A stretch of DNA of 64,000 nucleotides. Source: Levilactobacillus wangkuiensis. GTDB taxonomy: Bacteria > Bacillota > Bacilli > Lactobacillales > Lactobacillaceae. Numbering within the stretch: position 1 is the first letter of the stretch; each line of letters opens with the position of its first letter. The notes under the pieces were generated by a model that ran no database searches, was not told the DNA's origin, and saw only the letters and a list, made by a program, of their open reading frames with translations. The position numbers and the translations under genes are program-made. Positions 35,412 to 44,673 of this stretch are shown here, piece by piece. The DNA lies in the NCBI RefSeq assembly GCF_016861605.1, contig NZ_BOLM01000009.1, positions 1 to 64,000 on the forward strand, in the 5' to 3' direction.

Positions 35412-35948
35412 TTATAGGTTTTTACGTTCTCCCTTGAAGTAATGATTGCCGTACTTCTTGGCCAAATGCTTGCTATGATAGCCATGACCATCAGTCCAAG
35501 CCTCAACACCACTAGCCATCTGCAAGATTGCGCGTTTGTGTCCGTTTAGTTTATGGGTTGCTTTCCGATAGGAGCTACCATAACCTGAACTTTGATACCA
35601 TCCCATCACGTTTACCCAACGTTCCTTATTACTATGAATCATCATTCCAGCTGTAACCCAAGATGGATGCTTCATATTGGCGTAATTTTTGACAACATAG
35701 GTTACCTTTCGTGAGTGTAATCGATTTACATGGCCATCTACGATGAATTTTTTAGCTGTGATTTTAATCTGAGACATTTTATGATCCTGATAACTATACC
35801 AAGTCCCCCGAATGCTCTTGGGAAAAGTCTTCATTGTTCTTCGCGTCTTAGCAAAGGCCACCTGATTCGATGAACTCGTCATCATTCCTACCCCGAATAT
35901 CATTGACAAAACTAGAACCACTAAAATGCCACGTCGTTTCAACTTCAT
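35412..35948 (-). CDS. Secreted protein of unknown function
   Basis: A 178-residue protein with a signal peptide (KLKRRGILVVLVLSMIFGVG, cleavage probably near AFA-KT, residue 33) and a basic, tyrosine- and histidine-rich mature part. A beta-type start (FPKSIRGTWYSYQDHKMSQIKITAKKF) resembles small secreted lactobacillus proteins, but I know no function. There is no cell-wall anchor. GGAGGAGATTTC precedes the ATG. Its codons and lower GC content differ slightly from neighbours, hinting at acquisition. Confidence 0.75.
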   Translation of the reverse strand: MKLKRRGILVVLVLSMIFGVGMMTSSSNQVAFAKTRRTMKTFPKSIRGTWYSYQDHKMSQIKITAKKFIVDGHVNRLHSRKVTYVVKNYANMKHPSWVTAGMMIHSNKERWVNVMGWYQSSGYGSSYRKATHKLNGHKRAILQMASGVEAWTDGHGYHSKHLAKKYGNHYFKGERKNL

Positions 35949-36070
35949 GAAATCTCCTCCAAATATTTGTTTACTACGGCGTATATTATCCGCTAAGTAT
36001 TATTCGTATTCAATATTATTTAGGATAGATTTCATTTTCACTACGGTAATTTGCCTGTTGCTGATTGTTC

Positions 36071-36180
36071 TGTCTAACCCCGTTAACCTTGCTCTCGCCA
36101 GTATATCCGGAAACTTGCGGCTTCTGAAACGTGCTACACAGGGCAGGTCCCTGCGCTTAGAAAAATAAGGTGCCCTACTC
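36071..36180 (-). repeat. Type C repeat, 3' half copy C2
   Basis: Read on the minus strand it has CACCTTATTTTTCTAAGCGC, the arm CAGGGACCTGCCCTG, GTAGCACGTTTCAGAAGC, and the tail GGATATACTGGCGAGAGC, but lacks the TAGAGTGC start. It is in tandem with full copy C3. Confidence 0.8.
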
Positions 36181-36203
36181 GGCCTTGCTTTTACTGGCCC
36201 CTC

Positions 36204-36382
36204 TGTCTAAACCCGTCAACTTTGCTCTCGCCATTATATCCGGAAACTTGCGGCCTCCGAAACGTGCTACGCGAGCCAGGTTCTTCCGCTTAGAAAAATA
36301 AGGCGTCCCTGTCCGGCATAGCCGAACAGGGACGCCTTATTCCTCTAATGCTCGGAACCTAAACGGCTCGCTCCGCACTCTA
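36204..36382 (-). repeat. Type C repeat, full copy C3
   Basis: On the minus strand it begins TAGAGTGCGGAGCGAGCC, where TAG is the stop codon of the multicopper oxidase. The outer stem GCGAGCC/GGCTCGC, then GGTTC/GAACC, encloses a terminator stem AATAAGGCGTCCCTGT with T's. It ends in GTAGCACGTTTCGGAGGC and the ATATAATGGCGAGAGC tail. Confidence 0.88.
36304..36340. terminator. Terminator arm of copy C3
   Basis: ATAAGGCGTCCCTGT pairs with ACAGGGACGCCTTAT, followed by T's on the minus strand. It probably ends the multicopper oxidase transcript. Confidence 0.85.
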
Positions 36383-37915
36383 CATCTTCATACCCATTTT
36401 CTCATAAGAACTCATCCCAGGCAGCTTCAAGTCCTTCACGTCAATTCCGCGTTCTTCTGCGACCGCGTTCATTAACGTATCCATATCCATCAGCTTGTAC
36501 GTCTGTGGATGGTCTGGGTCGTAAGCCTCAATCTGCGCCATCATGCCACCGTCTTCGTGTTCGATGATGTGACAATGGTACATGTAGACCCCGGTGTGCT
36601 CGAACCAAACCTTGATCCGAACCGTTTCACCTGGGTTGACACCGACCGTATCCTTCAAACCGTGTTCGTTGGCATAAGGTTCGTGGCCGTTCCGTGACAG
36701 CACTAGGAACTGGGTCCCGTGCATGTGGAACGGGTGAACCATGCCGGCGTCCATGTCGTTGGTGTTGGTAATATCCCAAAGCTCAACGTTGCCAACCTTT
36801 TGCCGGGCGTCGATCCGTTGCATTTCAAATTTCTTCCCGTCCATCATGACGGCCTCATCCATTCCGGACATCACGACCTTGCGGACTGGCGTATCAGGCG
36901 TCACGTCTGGGTTTGGAATGTCGACCAGGTGATCTGGCAACTGGGTGTCGTCCGTTTCAAAATCGTGGACCCGGAAACGAACCAACGGCACATCATCGCT
37001 GTACAGCGTAACGGTGTGGCCCGGGGTCACCTTGCCAAAGTCGACAATGATTTCGGCCCGTTCCGCACAGGTCAGCATCAAATGGGTGAATTCAACGGGT
37101 TCTGGCATCACGCCACCATCGGAAGCGATTTGCGTAAATGGTAGGTCATCGCTAAAGTGTAACCGCCATTCACGCCGGTTGGCGCCGTCTAAAATCCGTA
37201 AGCGTAGCCGTTGCGTGGTGACATCAAAGTAAGGATTGATGGTCCCGTTGATCATGGCTGTTGGCCCTTGAACGCCATCTGGATCGTAGTCGGCTTCGTA
37301 ATCCCACTGATTATCTTCGTGGAAACGGCGGTCTTGCAAAACCAACGGAATGTCATCGACCCCATAGTTGTGGGGGAACGGCAATTTGGCTTCCGTTTCA
37401 TCCGTGACCAGCGCTAAGCCAGCCAGGCCGTGCCAAACTTGTTCCGCCGTTGATGGGCACGGATGCGCGTGTAACCACAGCGTGGCGGCTGGTTGGTCAA
37501 CCTTGAAATCAATGTGGCGGGTCTTCCCGGGATAAACGGGGGCGTGGCAACCGCCATCGGTATAAGGGCCGGGAACGTTCAACCCGTGCCAGTGGAACGT
37601 GGTCAGTTCAGGAAGTTCATTTTTCAGATCAATATGCATGGTCTTACCCTTGGCAAAAACAATCGTTTGCCCCAACAAAGAGCCATTGTAGCCCCAAGTC
37701 TTGGTCTTCTTACCAGGCAATAACTGAGTTTCACCGGTCTGGGCAACGACCGTGTAGTAAGTATCGGTCGGCGTTTCCTTATCCGGCTTCAAAAGAGGTG
37801 GCACCCGCAGCGGTTGTTGCGGCACATCGGGTTCCTCCAGTGGCACATAGCCCCCATCATGCGTGTTATAAGCTGTCTCATCAAAGAAATAATCAGTATG
37901 GATTGATTCTGTCAT
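36380..37915 (-). CDS. Multicopper oxidase (laccase-like)
   Basis: A 511-residue three-cupredoxin oxidase without an obvious signal peptide, resembling CotA/SufI-type laccases of lactobacilli. All copper sites are present: HWH (108-110), HAH (149-151), HPFHMH (394-399) and HCHIIEHEDGGMM, with type 1 Cys448 and likely axial Met458. The enzyme couples oxidation of phenols, metals or amines to reduction of oxygen to water; the real substrate is unknown. A methionine-rich C-terminus (KMGMKM) follows. GAGGAG precedes the ATG. The stop codon is supplied by the first bases of a type C repeat. A metal ATPase lies upstream. Confidence 0.93.
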   Translation of the reverse strand: MTESIHTDYFFDETAYNTHDGGYVPLEEPDVPQQPLRVPPLLKPDKETPTDTYYTVVAQTGETQLLPGKKTKTWGYNGSLLGQTIVFAKGKTMHIDLKNELPELTTFHWHGLNVPGPYTDGGCHAPVYPGKTRHIDFKVDQPAATLWLHAHPCPSTAEQVWHGLAGLALVTDETEAKLPFPHNYGVDDIPLVLQDRRFHEDNQWDYEADYDPDGVQGPTAMINGTINPYFDVTTQRLRLRILDGANRREWRLHFSDDLPFTQIASDGGVMPEPVEFTHLMLTCAERAEIIVDFGKVTPGHTVTLYSDDVPLVRFRVHDFETDDTQLPDHLVDIPNPDVTPDTPVRKVVMSGMDEAVMMDGKKFEMQRIDARQKVGNVELWDITNTNDMDAGMVHPFHMHGTQFLVLSRNGHEPYANEHGLKDTVGVNPGETVRIKVWFEHTGVYMYHCHIIEHEDGGMMAQIEAYDPDHPQTYKLMDMDTLMNAVAEERGIDVKDLKLPGMSSYEKMGMKM

Positions 37916-38179
37916 TTTTCGGACTCCTCTTCGATTATTTAAGCAGATGTTTCTGCCTCAATGATACCGCATTCACCAAAGAAGAAAAAGTCTCCACTCA
38001 CGAACGCATCCGTTCCAACCTGAGAAACAATTGGCAACTGAAAAAGCACCCAGACCAGTTCGGCCTAGATGCTTCATTTGCGTTATTAAATTATTTGTAA
38101 AAGGTGATTCCTAAAAGAACACCCCGTCAGCAATCTAGTTTTTCACGATTGGAACAACTGGAACAAGCGACTGACCCGG

Positions 38180-38368
38180 AACGTTAGCCGGAGGTGAGTA
38201 GCTATGGAATCCCGTGTCGATGGTGTTAGGTCGGTTTTTCCGACCTTACAGCATGGAACGTCCGTAAGACTCACGTTTTTGGTGAGGCTTGCAGGCGAGG
38301 CTGAAGACCGCTTTTCGGCTTCAGTCGTGCCCCACGGGCTGGAATAGCTACTCACCGCAGGCGGCAAC
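38180..38368 (+). repeat. Structured repeat type B, copy B4
   Basis: The outer stem pairs GGTGAGTAGCTAT (38192-38204) with ATAGCTACTCACC (38344-38356). Inner arms are GGTGTTAGGTCGG/CCGACCTTACAGC, GTGAGGC/GACTCACG-like and CTGAAG/CTTCAG. It ends 4 bp before the stop of the P-type ATPase gene. The rest of 37916-38179 shows nothing I can name. Confidence 0.85.
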
Positions 38369-38371
38369 CAC

Positions 38372-40165
38372 TTACCGGTCAGTCCGGGCGCGGAGGGCGT
38401 AGAGGATGGTGACCGTATCCACCACTTCCTGGAACACCGCCCCAATGATGGCTGGAATGACCCCGAAACTGGCAATCAGCATCAGGACCGTACAGATGAT
38501 AATCCCAATCATCACGGCTTGTTTCGCGACCCGCATGGTATCATGGGCAATCGCCCGGGCCGTGCTGACCCGCGTCAGGTCATCCTTCAGGACAACCGCA
38601 TCGGCGGATTCGCTGGCCGCGGTGGCCCCGTGCGCGCCCATGGCAATGCCGACATCGGCGGTCGCCAAGGATGGCGCATCGTTGATACCGTCACCGACCA
38701 TGGCAACCGGCCGGTGTTCCGCGGGTAAGTCCGCCAGCACCTGAATCTTATCCGCTGGCAAACACTCGGCGTGAATTTGGTCGATCCCGACCTCACCCGC
38801 AATTTGTTTGGCAATCGGTTCGCGGTCCCCAGAAATCATGAGAAGGTTGCCGACGCCCAGGTGATGCAGGTCGGTCATGGTCTGGGCCGCTTCCGGTCGG
38901 ACCTGATCACTGAAACTCACGTATCCTTGATAGACCCCAGCGGCGGACACATAAACCGCCGTTTGGTCCGGCTTCTTGACCGGGTCATCGGTCACAAAGG
39001 ACGCCTTCCCGGCCCGCACAACTTGGCCGTTGATAGTGGCGACGACCCCTTGTGCCGTAGTTTCCTTCACATCCGTCGCCACCAGCAGGGACTCGGTGTT
39101 CGCGGCCACTAAGGATTGGGCCAGCACGTGTCCGGAATGTTGTTCCGCACTCGCTGCCAGTTGTAAGAGCGTTTCAGTTGGCACAGCCGTCACCGGCACG
39201 ACCTTATCGACCACCAATTTTCCTTGGGTGATGGTTCCGGTCTTGTCAAACGCAAACGTCTTGACCTGCGCCAATTTTTCCAGCGTGGTCCCCGTTTTAA
39301 CAATGATTCCGTTTCGGCTAGCTCGACTCATCCCCGAAATCAGGGCAATCGGTGCCGCCAGAATTAACGGACACGGTGAGGCCACCACCAACACTTCCGC
39401 CAACCGAACCGGGTCGCCGGAGAGGTACCAGGCAATCCCAGCAATCACGTAGGCCAGCAAGGTAAATGGCACGGCGTAACGGTCAGCCATTCGTACGAAC
39501 TTGGCTGGCTGTGATTCGGCCTGCTTAACCAACCGCACAATGTTTTGGTACTGACTGTTATCGGCCGTCTGGTCAGCAATCAGGTAGACCGAAGCCTCCC
39601 CGTTAACACTCCCGGACATGACGGTGTCACCAGCTTGTTTCTCAATCGGCCGGGCTTCACCGGTCAGTGAGGACTCGTTGACCGTAGTCGGACCGGTCTC
39701 CAGCGTCCCATCGACGGGCATGACCTCGCCGGGTTTAACCAGCAACCGGTCACCCACAACGACCGTCTGGATGGCAACGTCCGTAATCGTGTCACCATCC
39801 GCCTTGTGCGCCGACTGGGGCGAATTATTAAGGAGTTCCTGCAGCTCACTGTTGGCCCGCCGCGCGGCAAAGTCTTCCAGCGCGTCACCACCGGTCAGCA
39901 TCAACAGAACAATCAATGCCGCCCAGTATTCGCCAACCGCTAGCGTGGCAACCACCGCGGTAATTGCGAGCAGGTCCACCCCAAATTTCCCTGACCGCAG
40001 CGTCTTAACCATTTCAATAAACATCATCAGAGCCAGTAAAATACCCAATCCGGTAATCAGAATTTGTGCATAACCCGCTTGGTGGTTCACAAATTGGAGC
40101 CATAAAGCAATGACCCCTAGAACGATAACGAACCAGAATTGTTTGTACTGACGTAGTTGTTGCAT
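38372..40165 (-). CDS. P1B-type metal ATPase with SPCP motif
   Basis: A 597-residue heavy-metal pump without an N-terminal metal-binding domain. In order: TGE actuator motif (168-170), SPCP in the transport helix (263-266), the phosphorylated DKTGT (307-311), a nucleotide domain with HSGHVLAQ where most P1B pumps have HP, and GDGINDAPSLA near 490. SPC in place of CPC is typical of the P1B-4 group (Co/Fe/Zn) and some uncharacterised pumps, so the metal cannot be assigned. GGGGAGGGG precedes the ATG and a TATACT lies about 40 bp upstream. It may work with the adjacent multicopper oxidase. Confidence 0.9.
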   Translation of the reverse strand: MQQLRQYKQFWFVIVLGVIALWLQFVNHQAGYAQILITGLGILLALMMFIEMVKTLRSGKFGVDLLAITAVVATLAVGEYWAALIVLLMLTGGDALEDFAARRANSELQELLNNSPQSAHKADGDTITDVAIQTVVVGDRLLVKPGEVMPVDGTLETGPTTVNESSLTGEARPIEKQAGDTVMSGSVNGEASVYLIADQTADNSQYQNIVRLVKQAESQPAKFVRMADRYAVPFTLLAYVIAGIAWYLSGDPVRLAEVLVVASPCPLILAAPIALISGMSRASRNGIIVKTGTTLEKLAQVKTFAFDKTGTITQGKLVVDKVVPVTAVPTETLLQLAASAEQHSGHVLAQSLVAANTESLLVATDVKETTAQGVVATINGQVVRAGKASFVTDDPVKKPDQTAVYVSAAGVYQGYVSFSDQVRPEAAQTMTDLHHLGVGNLLMISGDREPIAKQIAGEVGIDQIHAECLPADKIQVLADLPAEHRPVAMVGDGINDAPSLATADVGIAMGAHGATAASESADAVVLKDDLTRVSTARAIAHDTMRVAKQAVMIGIIICTVLMLIASFGVIPAIIGAVFQEVVDTVTILYALRARTDR

Positions 40166-40286
40166 AAAATCCCCTCCCCATTGCTTTCTTTATAGTTCGA
40201 GTATAGCAGAGCTTGTGACTTTTGCCACACTTGACGAGTCAGTCTTTCGACCGCTGAACTAACTGAACGGTCAACCGTTGACCGCA

Positions 40287-40323
40287 ACAAAAAAGTGAGA
40301 CCCACCCGACGGCAAGTCTCACA
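40287..40323 (-). terminator. Terminator of the LPQTK surface protein gene
   Basis: GTGAGAC pairs with GTCTCAC, followed on the minus strand by TTTTTTG. Confidence 0.85.
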
Positions 40324-40340
40324 AAAATCACGCAGTTAAC

Positions 40341-41693
40341 TTAGAAATGCCGGCGAATCACAGCACTACCCAGCGTTGCCAAGAACACCGTTGCACCGAG
40401 GATGCTGGCAATATTGCCATTAGCGTCCTTGGTTTGTGGTAACTTGGTATTGGCGTTCGTGTGATGCAAAGTCGTCGTGGTGCCAGGCGTCTGCGTTGCG
40501 GTCGCCTTAGACACGGCTAGCTTGGCAGCTGCGGCTTTAGCTTTGGCTGCGGCGGCCTTTTTAGCAGCCGTTTTCTTTTTGGCTTTAGCAGCTTCTTTGG
40601 CTGCTTCTTCCTTTTCTTCTGCTTCCTTTTCTTCTTCCTCGCGGGCGGCTTCTTCCTCGTCCGTTTCGGTCCCTTCATCAACATCGATGGTCCCGGTGTC
40701 TTCGTCCGGGTCCTCTTCGTCGGTCTCGTTGACGTCACCGCCACCGGAACCACTATTCCCGGTAGAAGAGGAAACTTTCCCGTTAGCTTCTTCCGAGTTT
40801 GGCCCACCAGAAGTGCCGCCGCCCCAGGTCATCACGGCATTATTGCGGAACTTGTAGCCGGAATGGGTCAGTGAAGGGTCAGTAATCTTGGTGTAGTAAT
40901 CAATCGTGACCAAGTTGTTCACGGTATTGTTAAATTTCAAATCAAACCCGTTGTCGGTGTAGGTCACGTTGTAATCCGTGCCTTCCGTCATGGCTGGCTT
41001 TTCCCGAGTATAGCTCGTGTTGCTGTTCCAGTGAGCATTGCTGACGGTGACGCCCTTGATCAGTTCTTGGTTATCACCAATCGTATCTTTGATTTCCAGG
41101 TTCTTCATTTCAATCTCACGGCGGTCAACTAAAATCGTCCACTTGATGGTCCCATCGTCTTGCAGGACCCCCTTCTTGGACATGTTGGCGTCGTTCTCCA
41201 CGATGTTGATCTGGGAGGTACTACTACCGTTATTCTCCAATGGGAAAACAACGTCCTTCTCACCGGAATCATCGTAACGATACTTGGTAGCGAGATTCAG
41301 CGTTAATTTTGCATTCGTCTTGCCCTCAAGCGCGTCGTTCATGGTGATGACCACGCCCGTGTCGGACACGACGGCCTTCCCAATGACCTGGCCGGTTTCA
41401 TCCGTTACATCAAAGGTATCACCTGGTGTCTTCCCTTTTAAATTCTCGGGAAAGTCCAGGGTGATGGTGTCCCCACTATGTATTGGTGTGTCGCCAAAGT
41501 TCAATTTGTACTGAATGTCAATCGTATCGGCGTGTTTAAAATCTGGTCCGTTCGTGACACTAGCTGCGGTGGTGAAATCAGCCCCGTTGTGCGTGGCCGC
41601 CTTGGCTGGTGTCGCAGTTTGGCTGACAACTAGCACAAAGACTAAACTAAGCAGTCCAATTAGTAGTCGCCAAACTTTACTGTTCTTACTCAA
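40341..41693 (-). CDS. LPQTK-anchored surface adhesin-like protein
   Basis: A 450-residue cell-wall protein. A signal peptide (about 1-33, ending ATPAKA) leads into two beta-rich domains like the SdrG/collagen-binding adhesive domains (ADTIDIQYKLNFGDTPIHSGD; VKWTILVDRREIEMKNLEIKD-like segments). Next comes an acidic stretch (DEEDPDEDTGTIDVDEGTETDEEE, near 320-345), then a glutamate/lysine/alanine-rich spacer to about 400, and the sorting signal LPQTK with a hydrophobic helix and RRHF tail. LPQTK is a variant of LPXTG. It has its own promoter. The ligand is unknown. Confidence 0.9.
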   Translation of the reverse strand: MSKNSKVWRLLIGLLSLVFVLVVSQTATPAKAATHNGADFTTAASVTNGPDFKHADTIDIQYKLNFGDTPIHSGDTITLDFPENLKGKTPGDTFDVTDETGQVIGKAVVSDTGVVITMNDALEGKTNAKLTLNLATKYRYDDSGEKDVVFPLENNGSSTSQINIVENDANMSKKGVLQDDGTIKWTILVDRREIEMKNLEIKDTIGDNQELIKGVTVSNAHWNSNTSYTREKPAMTEGTDYNVTYTDNGFDLKFNNTVNNLVTIDYYTKITDPSLTHSGYKFRNNAVMTWGGGTSGGPNSEEANGKVSSSTGNSGSGGGDVNETDEEDPDEDTGTIDVDEGTETDEEEAAREEEEKEAEEKEEAAKEAAKAKKKTAAKKAAAAKAKAAAAKLAVSKATATQTPGTTTTLHHTNANTKLPQTKDANGNIASILGATVFLATLGSAVIRRHF

Positions 41694-41726
41694 AAAAATC
41701 CCCTCCCATAACTTTTACGTAGTTTG

Positions 41727-41756
41727 AGTATACGCGCCTCACCGGACACTTGGCAA
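41727..41756 (-). promoter_or_regulatory. Promoter of the LPQTK protein gene
   Basis: TTGCCA (41751-41756) and TATACT (41727-41732) on the minus strand, 18 bp apart. Confidence 0.65.
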
Positions 41757-41794
41757 TAGTCCCTAACCAGGTTGCCTTAAATGATAGGTTTCAC

Positions 41795-41831
41795 GAAAAA
41801 AGCGCCCCCGAAAGTAACTCTTGGGAGCGCT
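41795..41831 (-). terminator. Terminator
   Basis: AGCGCTCCC pairs with a GGGGGCGCT-like arm and is followed by a T-run on the minus strand, just beyond the HesB-like gene. Confidence 0.85.
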
Positions 41832-41838
41832 CCGGCCC

Positions 41839-42243
41839 CTAGCAGATTCGGGTGCCTAACGTTTGCATTTCTTTCTTCAAATCTAAGTCGGATTTTTCTT
41901 CGGCCGTGTAGGTGATCATCCCAACGGCACTGTCGAGGATTCCCGTGTCATCACGCAGGGAAAGCTGGTTGAAGACCCGGTCCAGAATCAGGCCGTTGTT
42001 CAGGTACAGTTCCGTGTCGGCGTTGGTCCACAGATTCAGCCCGGCGTCATTTTCAACGGGAATGCTGTACTTGGGGTCTGGCTGGGTCAAGGCTACGAAC
42101 TGGAACTTGTCACCAATCGCACAGCTCCCGCCCAACGTGGAATACTGGTTGGACCCGTCGTCCAGCGTTAATAGGAGCACCGTCTCCGGCTGCGTGTTGT
42201 CGGCTAAGTACGTCTTGGCCGCGTCTTTAATTGTCATTTTCAT
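41839..42243 (-). CDS. HesB-like (Fe-S_biosyn fold) protein
   Basis: A 134-residue cytoplasmic protein resembling the uncharacterised lactobacillus branch of the HesB/IscA fold, seen in LLLTLDDGSNQYSTLGGSCAIGDKFQFVAL and DDTGILDSAVGMITY. The cysteine triad of true IscA is missing: only Cys near 41 and the C-terminal IC remain, so a role in iron-sulfur assembly is doubtful. The ATG has AGAGG upstream. Two TTGTACAC direct repeats lie in its promoter region. Confidence 0.65.
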   Translation of the reverse strand: MKMTIKDAAKTYLADNTQPETVLLLTLDDGSNQYSTLGGSCAIGDKFQFVALTQPDPKYSIPVENDAGLNLWTNADTELYLNNGLILDRVFNQLSLRDDTGILDSAVGMITYTAEEKSDLDLKKEMQTLGTRIC

Positions 42244-42284
42244 TATCAGATGCCTCTTTCCTCTGATTCATCAGCACAATCTTA

Positions 42285-42306
42285 TTGTACACAACCATTT
42301 GTACAC
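42285..42306. promoter_or_regulatory. Direct repeat of TTGTACAC, possible operator
   Basis: TTGTACAC occurs at 42285-42292 and again at 42299-42306, 14 bp apart, upstream of the HesB-like gene. It resembles half sites of GntR/YtrA operators (GTGTAC), and a YtrA-like GntR gene ends nearby. Confidence 0.4.
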
Positions 42307-42385
42307 CTAGTTCTCCTGAAAGTAAACAACTTTGCTTACAAATAGGTCGTGTCAAATTGGAAAAGAACCTATTCTTACGCAAGCC

Positions 42386-42430
42386 AAAAAAGTCGTCAAC
42401 CACCGATTCATTCAGCGGTTGACGACTTTT
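42386..42430. terminator. Terminator of the ABC/GntR operon
   Basis: AAAAGTCGTCAACC pairs with GGTTGACGACTTTT after the GntR gene. Confidence 0.9.
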
Positions 42431-42442
42431 GCGGTTAGGACG

Positions 42443-42811
42443 TTAACTTTCATAACTCCGTTTGACCATGACAATCAACTCGTCTTCCGACAGGTTGAGC
42501 TTTTTGGCCTCACTGGTGAACCCCGCCACGTAGCGGTCCGAGAACTCTGACCGGCGCTTTTCGCGGATCATGCTCTCGGCTGCCGGCGTGACAAACATCC
42601 CCAGCCCCCGGCGTTTTTCAATCATCCCCGCCGTTACTAGGCGGTTCATGCCCTTCAGGGCAGTCGCCGGATTGATATGAAATTCTTTGGACATCTCAGT
42701 CGTCGACGGGACCTGTTCGCCTGCCTGGTAAATGCCGGTAAAGATGGCGTCTTCCATCTGCTCGGCCACCTGCAGGTAAATCGGTTCCGGACTATCAAAG
42801 TTAAAATTCAT
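42443..42811 (-). CDS. Short GntR-family regulator
   Basis: A 122-residue YtrA-like regulator: winged helix with VPSTTEMSKEFHINPATALKGMNRLV (about 36-61), then a short helical C-terminus ending SEDELIVMVKRSYES. It is the last gene of an operon with an ABC ATPase and a large permease, 36 bp after the permease. The ATG at 42811 follows GGGAAA. Placement at the end of the operon suggests feedback control of the transporter, although the operator is not obvious. Confidence 0.88.
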   Translation of the reverse strand: MNFNFDSPEPIYLQVAEQMEDAIFTGIYQAGEQVPSTTEMSKEFHINPATALKGMNRLVTAGMIEKRRGLGMFVTPAAESMIREKRRSEFSDRYVAGFTSEAKKLNLSEDELIVMVKRSYES

Positions 42812-42847
42812 ACAATTTCCCACATTCTTTTGACGTGCATTTCGTCA

Positions 42848-44662
42848 CTAGTCGTTCGGTGCTTGTGGCAACACGATGCGCCAGTATAGGGCTAGCGTGA
42901 TGAGGTAGTAAATGGCGTACAGCCCGATAAAGATCAGGAAGGTACTACCAATTCCCAGATAAGGACTCATCGGCGCGGCCATCAGTGGCTTAAACATTTG
43001 TAGCCCGAACAAAACATCGATTACTCCCATGATACCAGGAATCAGGAATAAAATCCCAATTTCTTTTGCAATGCCGTGGCGCATCAAGCTTTCACGCACG
43101 CCGACCTTGTACAGCATCCGGTAACGCCGTTGGTCGCCAGGGGCCCCAGAGAGAATCTTAAACATCAGGCAGGATGCCAGCATGGCCAGGAAGGCGATTC
43201 CCAAGAAGTACCCAATGAATTCCAGTCCCCCGAAGAAGGCCAACATCATTTCATAGTTCTGGTAGTTGCCGACCGTCATGGTGCCCGGTTGGCTGAAGCG
43301 CGCCGTTTCCAGCTTGTTCAGTTTTTTCAGCGCTGGGAGGTCCTGTTGCAGGTTCTTGACCCGCACCGTGGTGACCGTGACCACCTTGCCGGGTTGTTTG
43401 GCGAACTGCTTAGCCGTTAAAATTTTTGGCGAGTAGGCCCCCACCTTGCCCAAGGCTAAACTGAGAAAGTCTAAGTCACTGATACCAGACTTCTTGAATT
43501 TCTTTAAGGATTCCGTGTAAAGTTTCTGGTCGTTCATGTTGCCGGAATTGCTGTACGCCCGCAACTCAACTGGCGTCTGGCGTAATTCACTGGCGTTGTA
43601 ATACACCGTCTTGCCCTGACGCTTTTGCGTGTAAGTCGCCTGGTGAGCCACGTGTAGCTGATCGATCAGCTTTTGTTCACGAGCGGTTTTATCATGCACG
43701 GCGACCGTATACGTCCCAATCTTCTCGGCCATCATCGGCAATTGACGGTGATACCCGGAGCCAACGGTAATCGCACCCAAGGCCATGGCAAAGAGCAACG
43801 ACACAATCGTCAACATTCGCGTGTAATTGTGGACCCGGAAGTTTAACTGCCCTAATAGGAAGCCGTTCAAATGTTTCTTAGCCCAACCCGTGTGACGTAA
43901 CGTCCGAATTACCATTAAAATGGTTGCCCGGAATAACAGGTAGGTCCCCAACGTAATCGTGACCAGCGCAATCGGAATCGCCGCTAACTGAAGGGCCTTG
44001 ATAGACGCCAGCGCCCAGTAGCCGGCAGCCAGGAAGAGGATTCCCAGCACGCCTTGGACCATTTGCCGCAACGGCTTGACCTTCGGCTGGTTGGCCAGCT
44101 CATCGCTGTGTAACAATTTCAACACGGTGGTCCGCGTCAGCTTGATCAGGTTAAACAGGGACGCCAGAATGAACAATCCGACGTAGAGTACGCCCGTGGC
44201 CACGATGGCTGGCACGTAGACCGCCGTCAAATGGCTCAGGTGTAGTCCTAGCATATTTAGCAGGAAGCCCACTAGGAATTTACTCATCAATAATCCTAAG
44301 CCCAATCCAATCGCCGTCGCAATGGTTCCCAGAATCAACGTTTCCAGGAAGACGAGTTCCCCGACTCGTTTGCGCGTGGCCCCGAGCATCATGAACAGCC
44401 CGTAGTCGTGTTGCCGCATGCTTAGCAAAAAACTGTTGGCATACATGATGTAGACCACGGTGATCAGAATCAACAGGACCGCCCCGAAACCAAAGATGAT
44501 ATTGGCAGAGGAAATGGCGGCATTAGCCTTCAGAAAGGCCTGATTCGTCGCCAAATTGGCGAACATGTAAAAGATGGCGGCCGACATGGTCAGACCCGCC
44601 AGCAAGACCAAATAGTCTCGCCGCCGGTTCTTGATCCCGGCTAAAGCTAATTTTCCTAACAT
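42848..44662 (-). CDS. FtsX-like ABC permease (BceB-type)
   Basis: A 604-residue permease with about ten membrane helices: one N-terminal, three of the first FtsX domain, a pair, a large extracellular domain of about 190 residues (between about 305 and 500), and a second FtsX domain at the C-terminus. This resembles BceB-type permeases of peptide-antibiotic detoxification modules, where the large loop senses the peptide. No BceRS two-component system is nearby; a GntR gene follows. It starts 11 bp after the ATPase gene. Confidence 0.88.
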   Translation of the reverse strand: MLGKLALAGIKNRRRDYLVLLAGLTMSAAIFYMFANLATNQAFLKANAAISSANIIFGFGAVLLILITVVYIMYANSFLLSMRQHDYGLFMMLGATRKRVGELVFLETLILGTIATAIGLGLGLLMSKFLVGFLLNMLGLHLSHLTAVYVPAIVATGVLYVGLFILASLFNLIKLTRTTVLKLLHSDELANQPKVKPLRQMVQGVLGILFLAAGYWALASIKALQLAAIPIALVTITLGTYLLFRATILMVIRTLRHTGWAKKHLNGFLLGQLNFRVHNYTRMLTIVSLLFAMALGAITVGSGYHRQLPMMAEKIGTYTVAVHDKTAREQKLIDQLHVAHQATYTQKRQGKTVYYNASELRQTPVELRAYSNSGNMNDQKLYTESLKKFKKSGISDLDFLSLALGKVGAYSPKILTAKQFAKQPGKVVTVTTVRVKNLQQDLPALKKLNKLETARFSQPGTMTVGNYQNYEMMLAFFGGLEFIGYFLGIAFLAMLASCLMFKILSGAPGDQRRYRMLYKVGVRESLMRHGIAKEIGILFLIPGIMGVIDVLFGLQMFKPLMAAPMSPYLGIGSTFLIFIGLYAIYYLITLALYWRIVLPQAPND

Positions 44663-44673
44663 CGTGCGTCCCC

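Noticed and set aside
40477-40857. Long antisense frames opposite the alanine/lysine-rich spacer
   Set aside because: They mirror the low-complexity GCN codons of the real surface protein gene.
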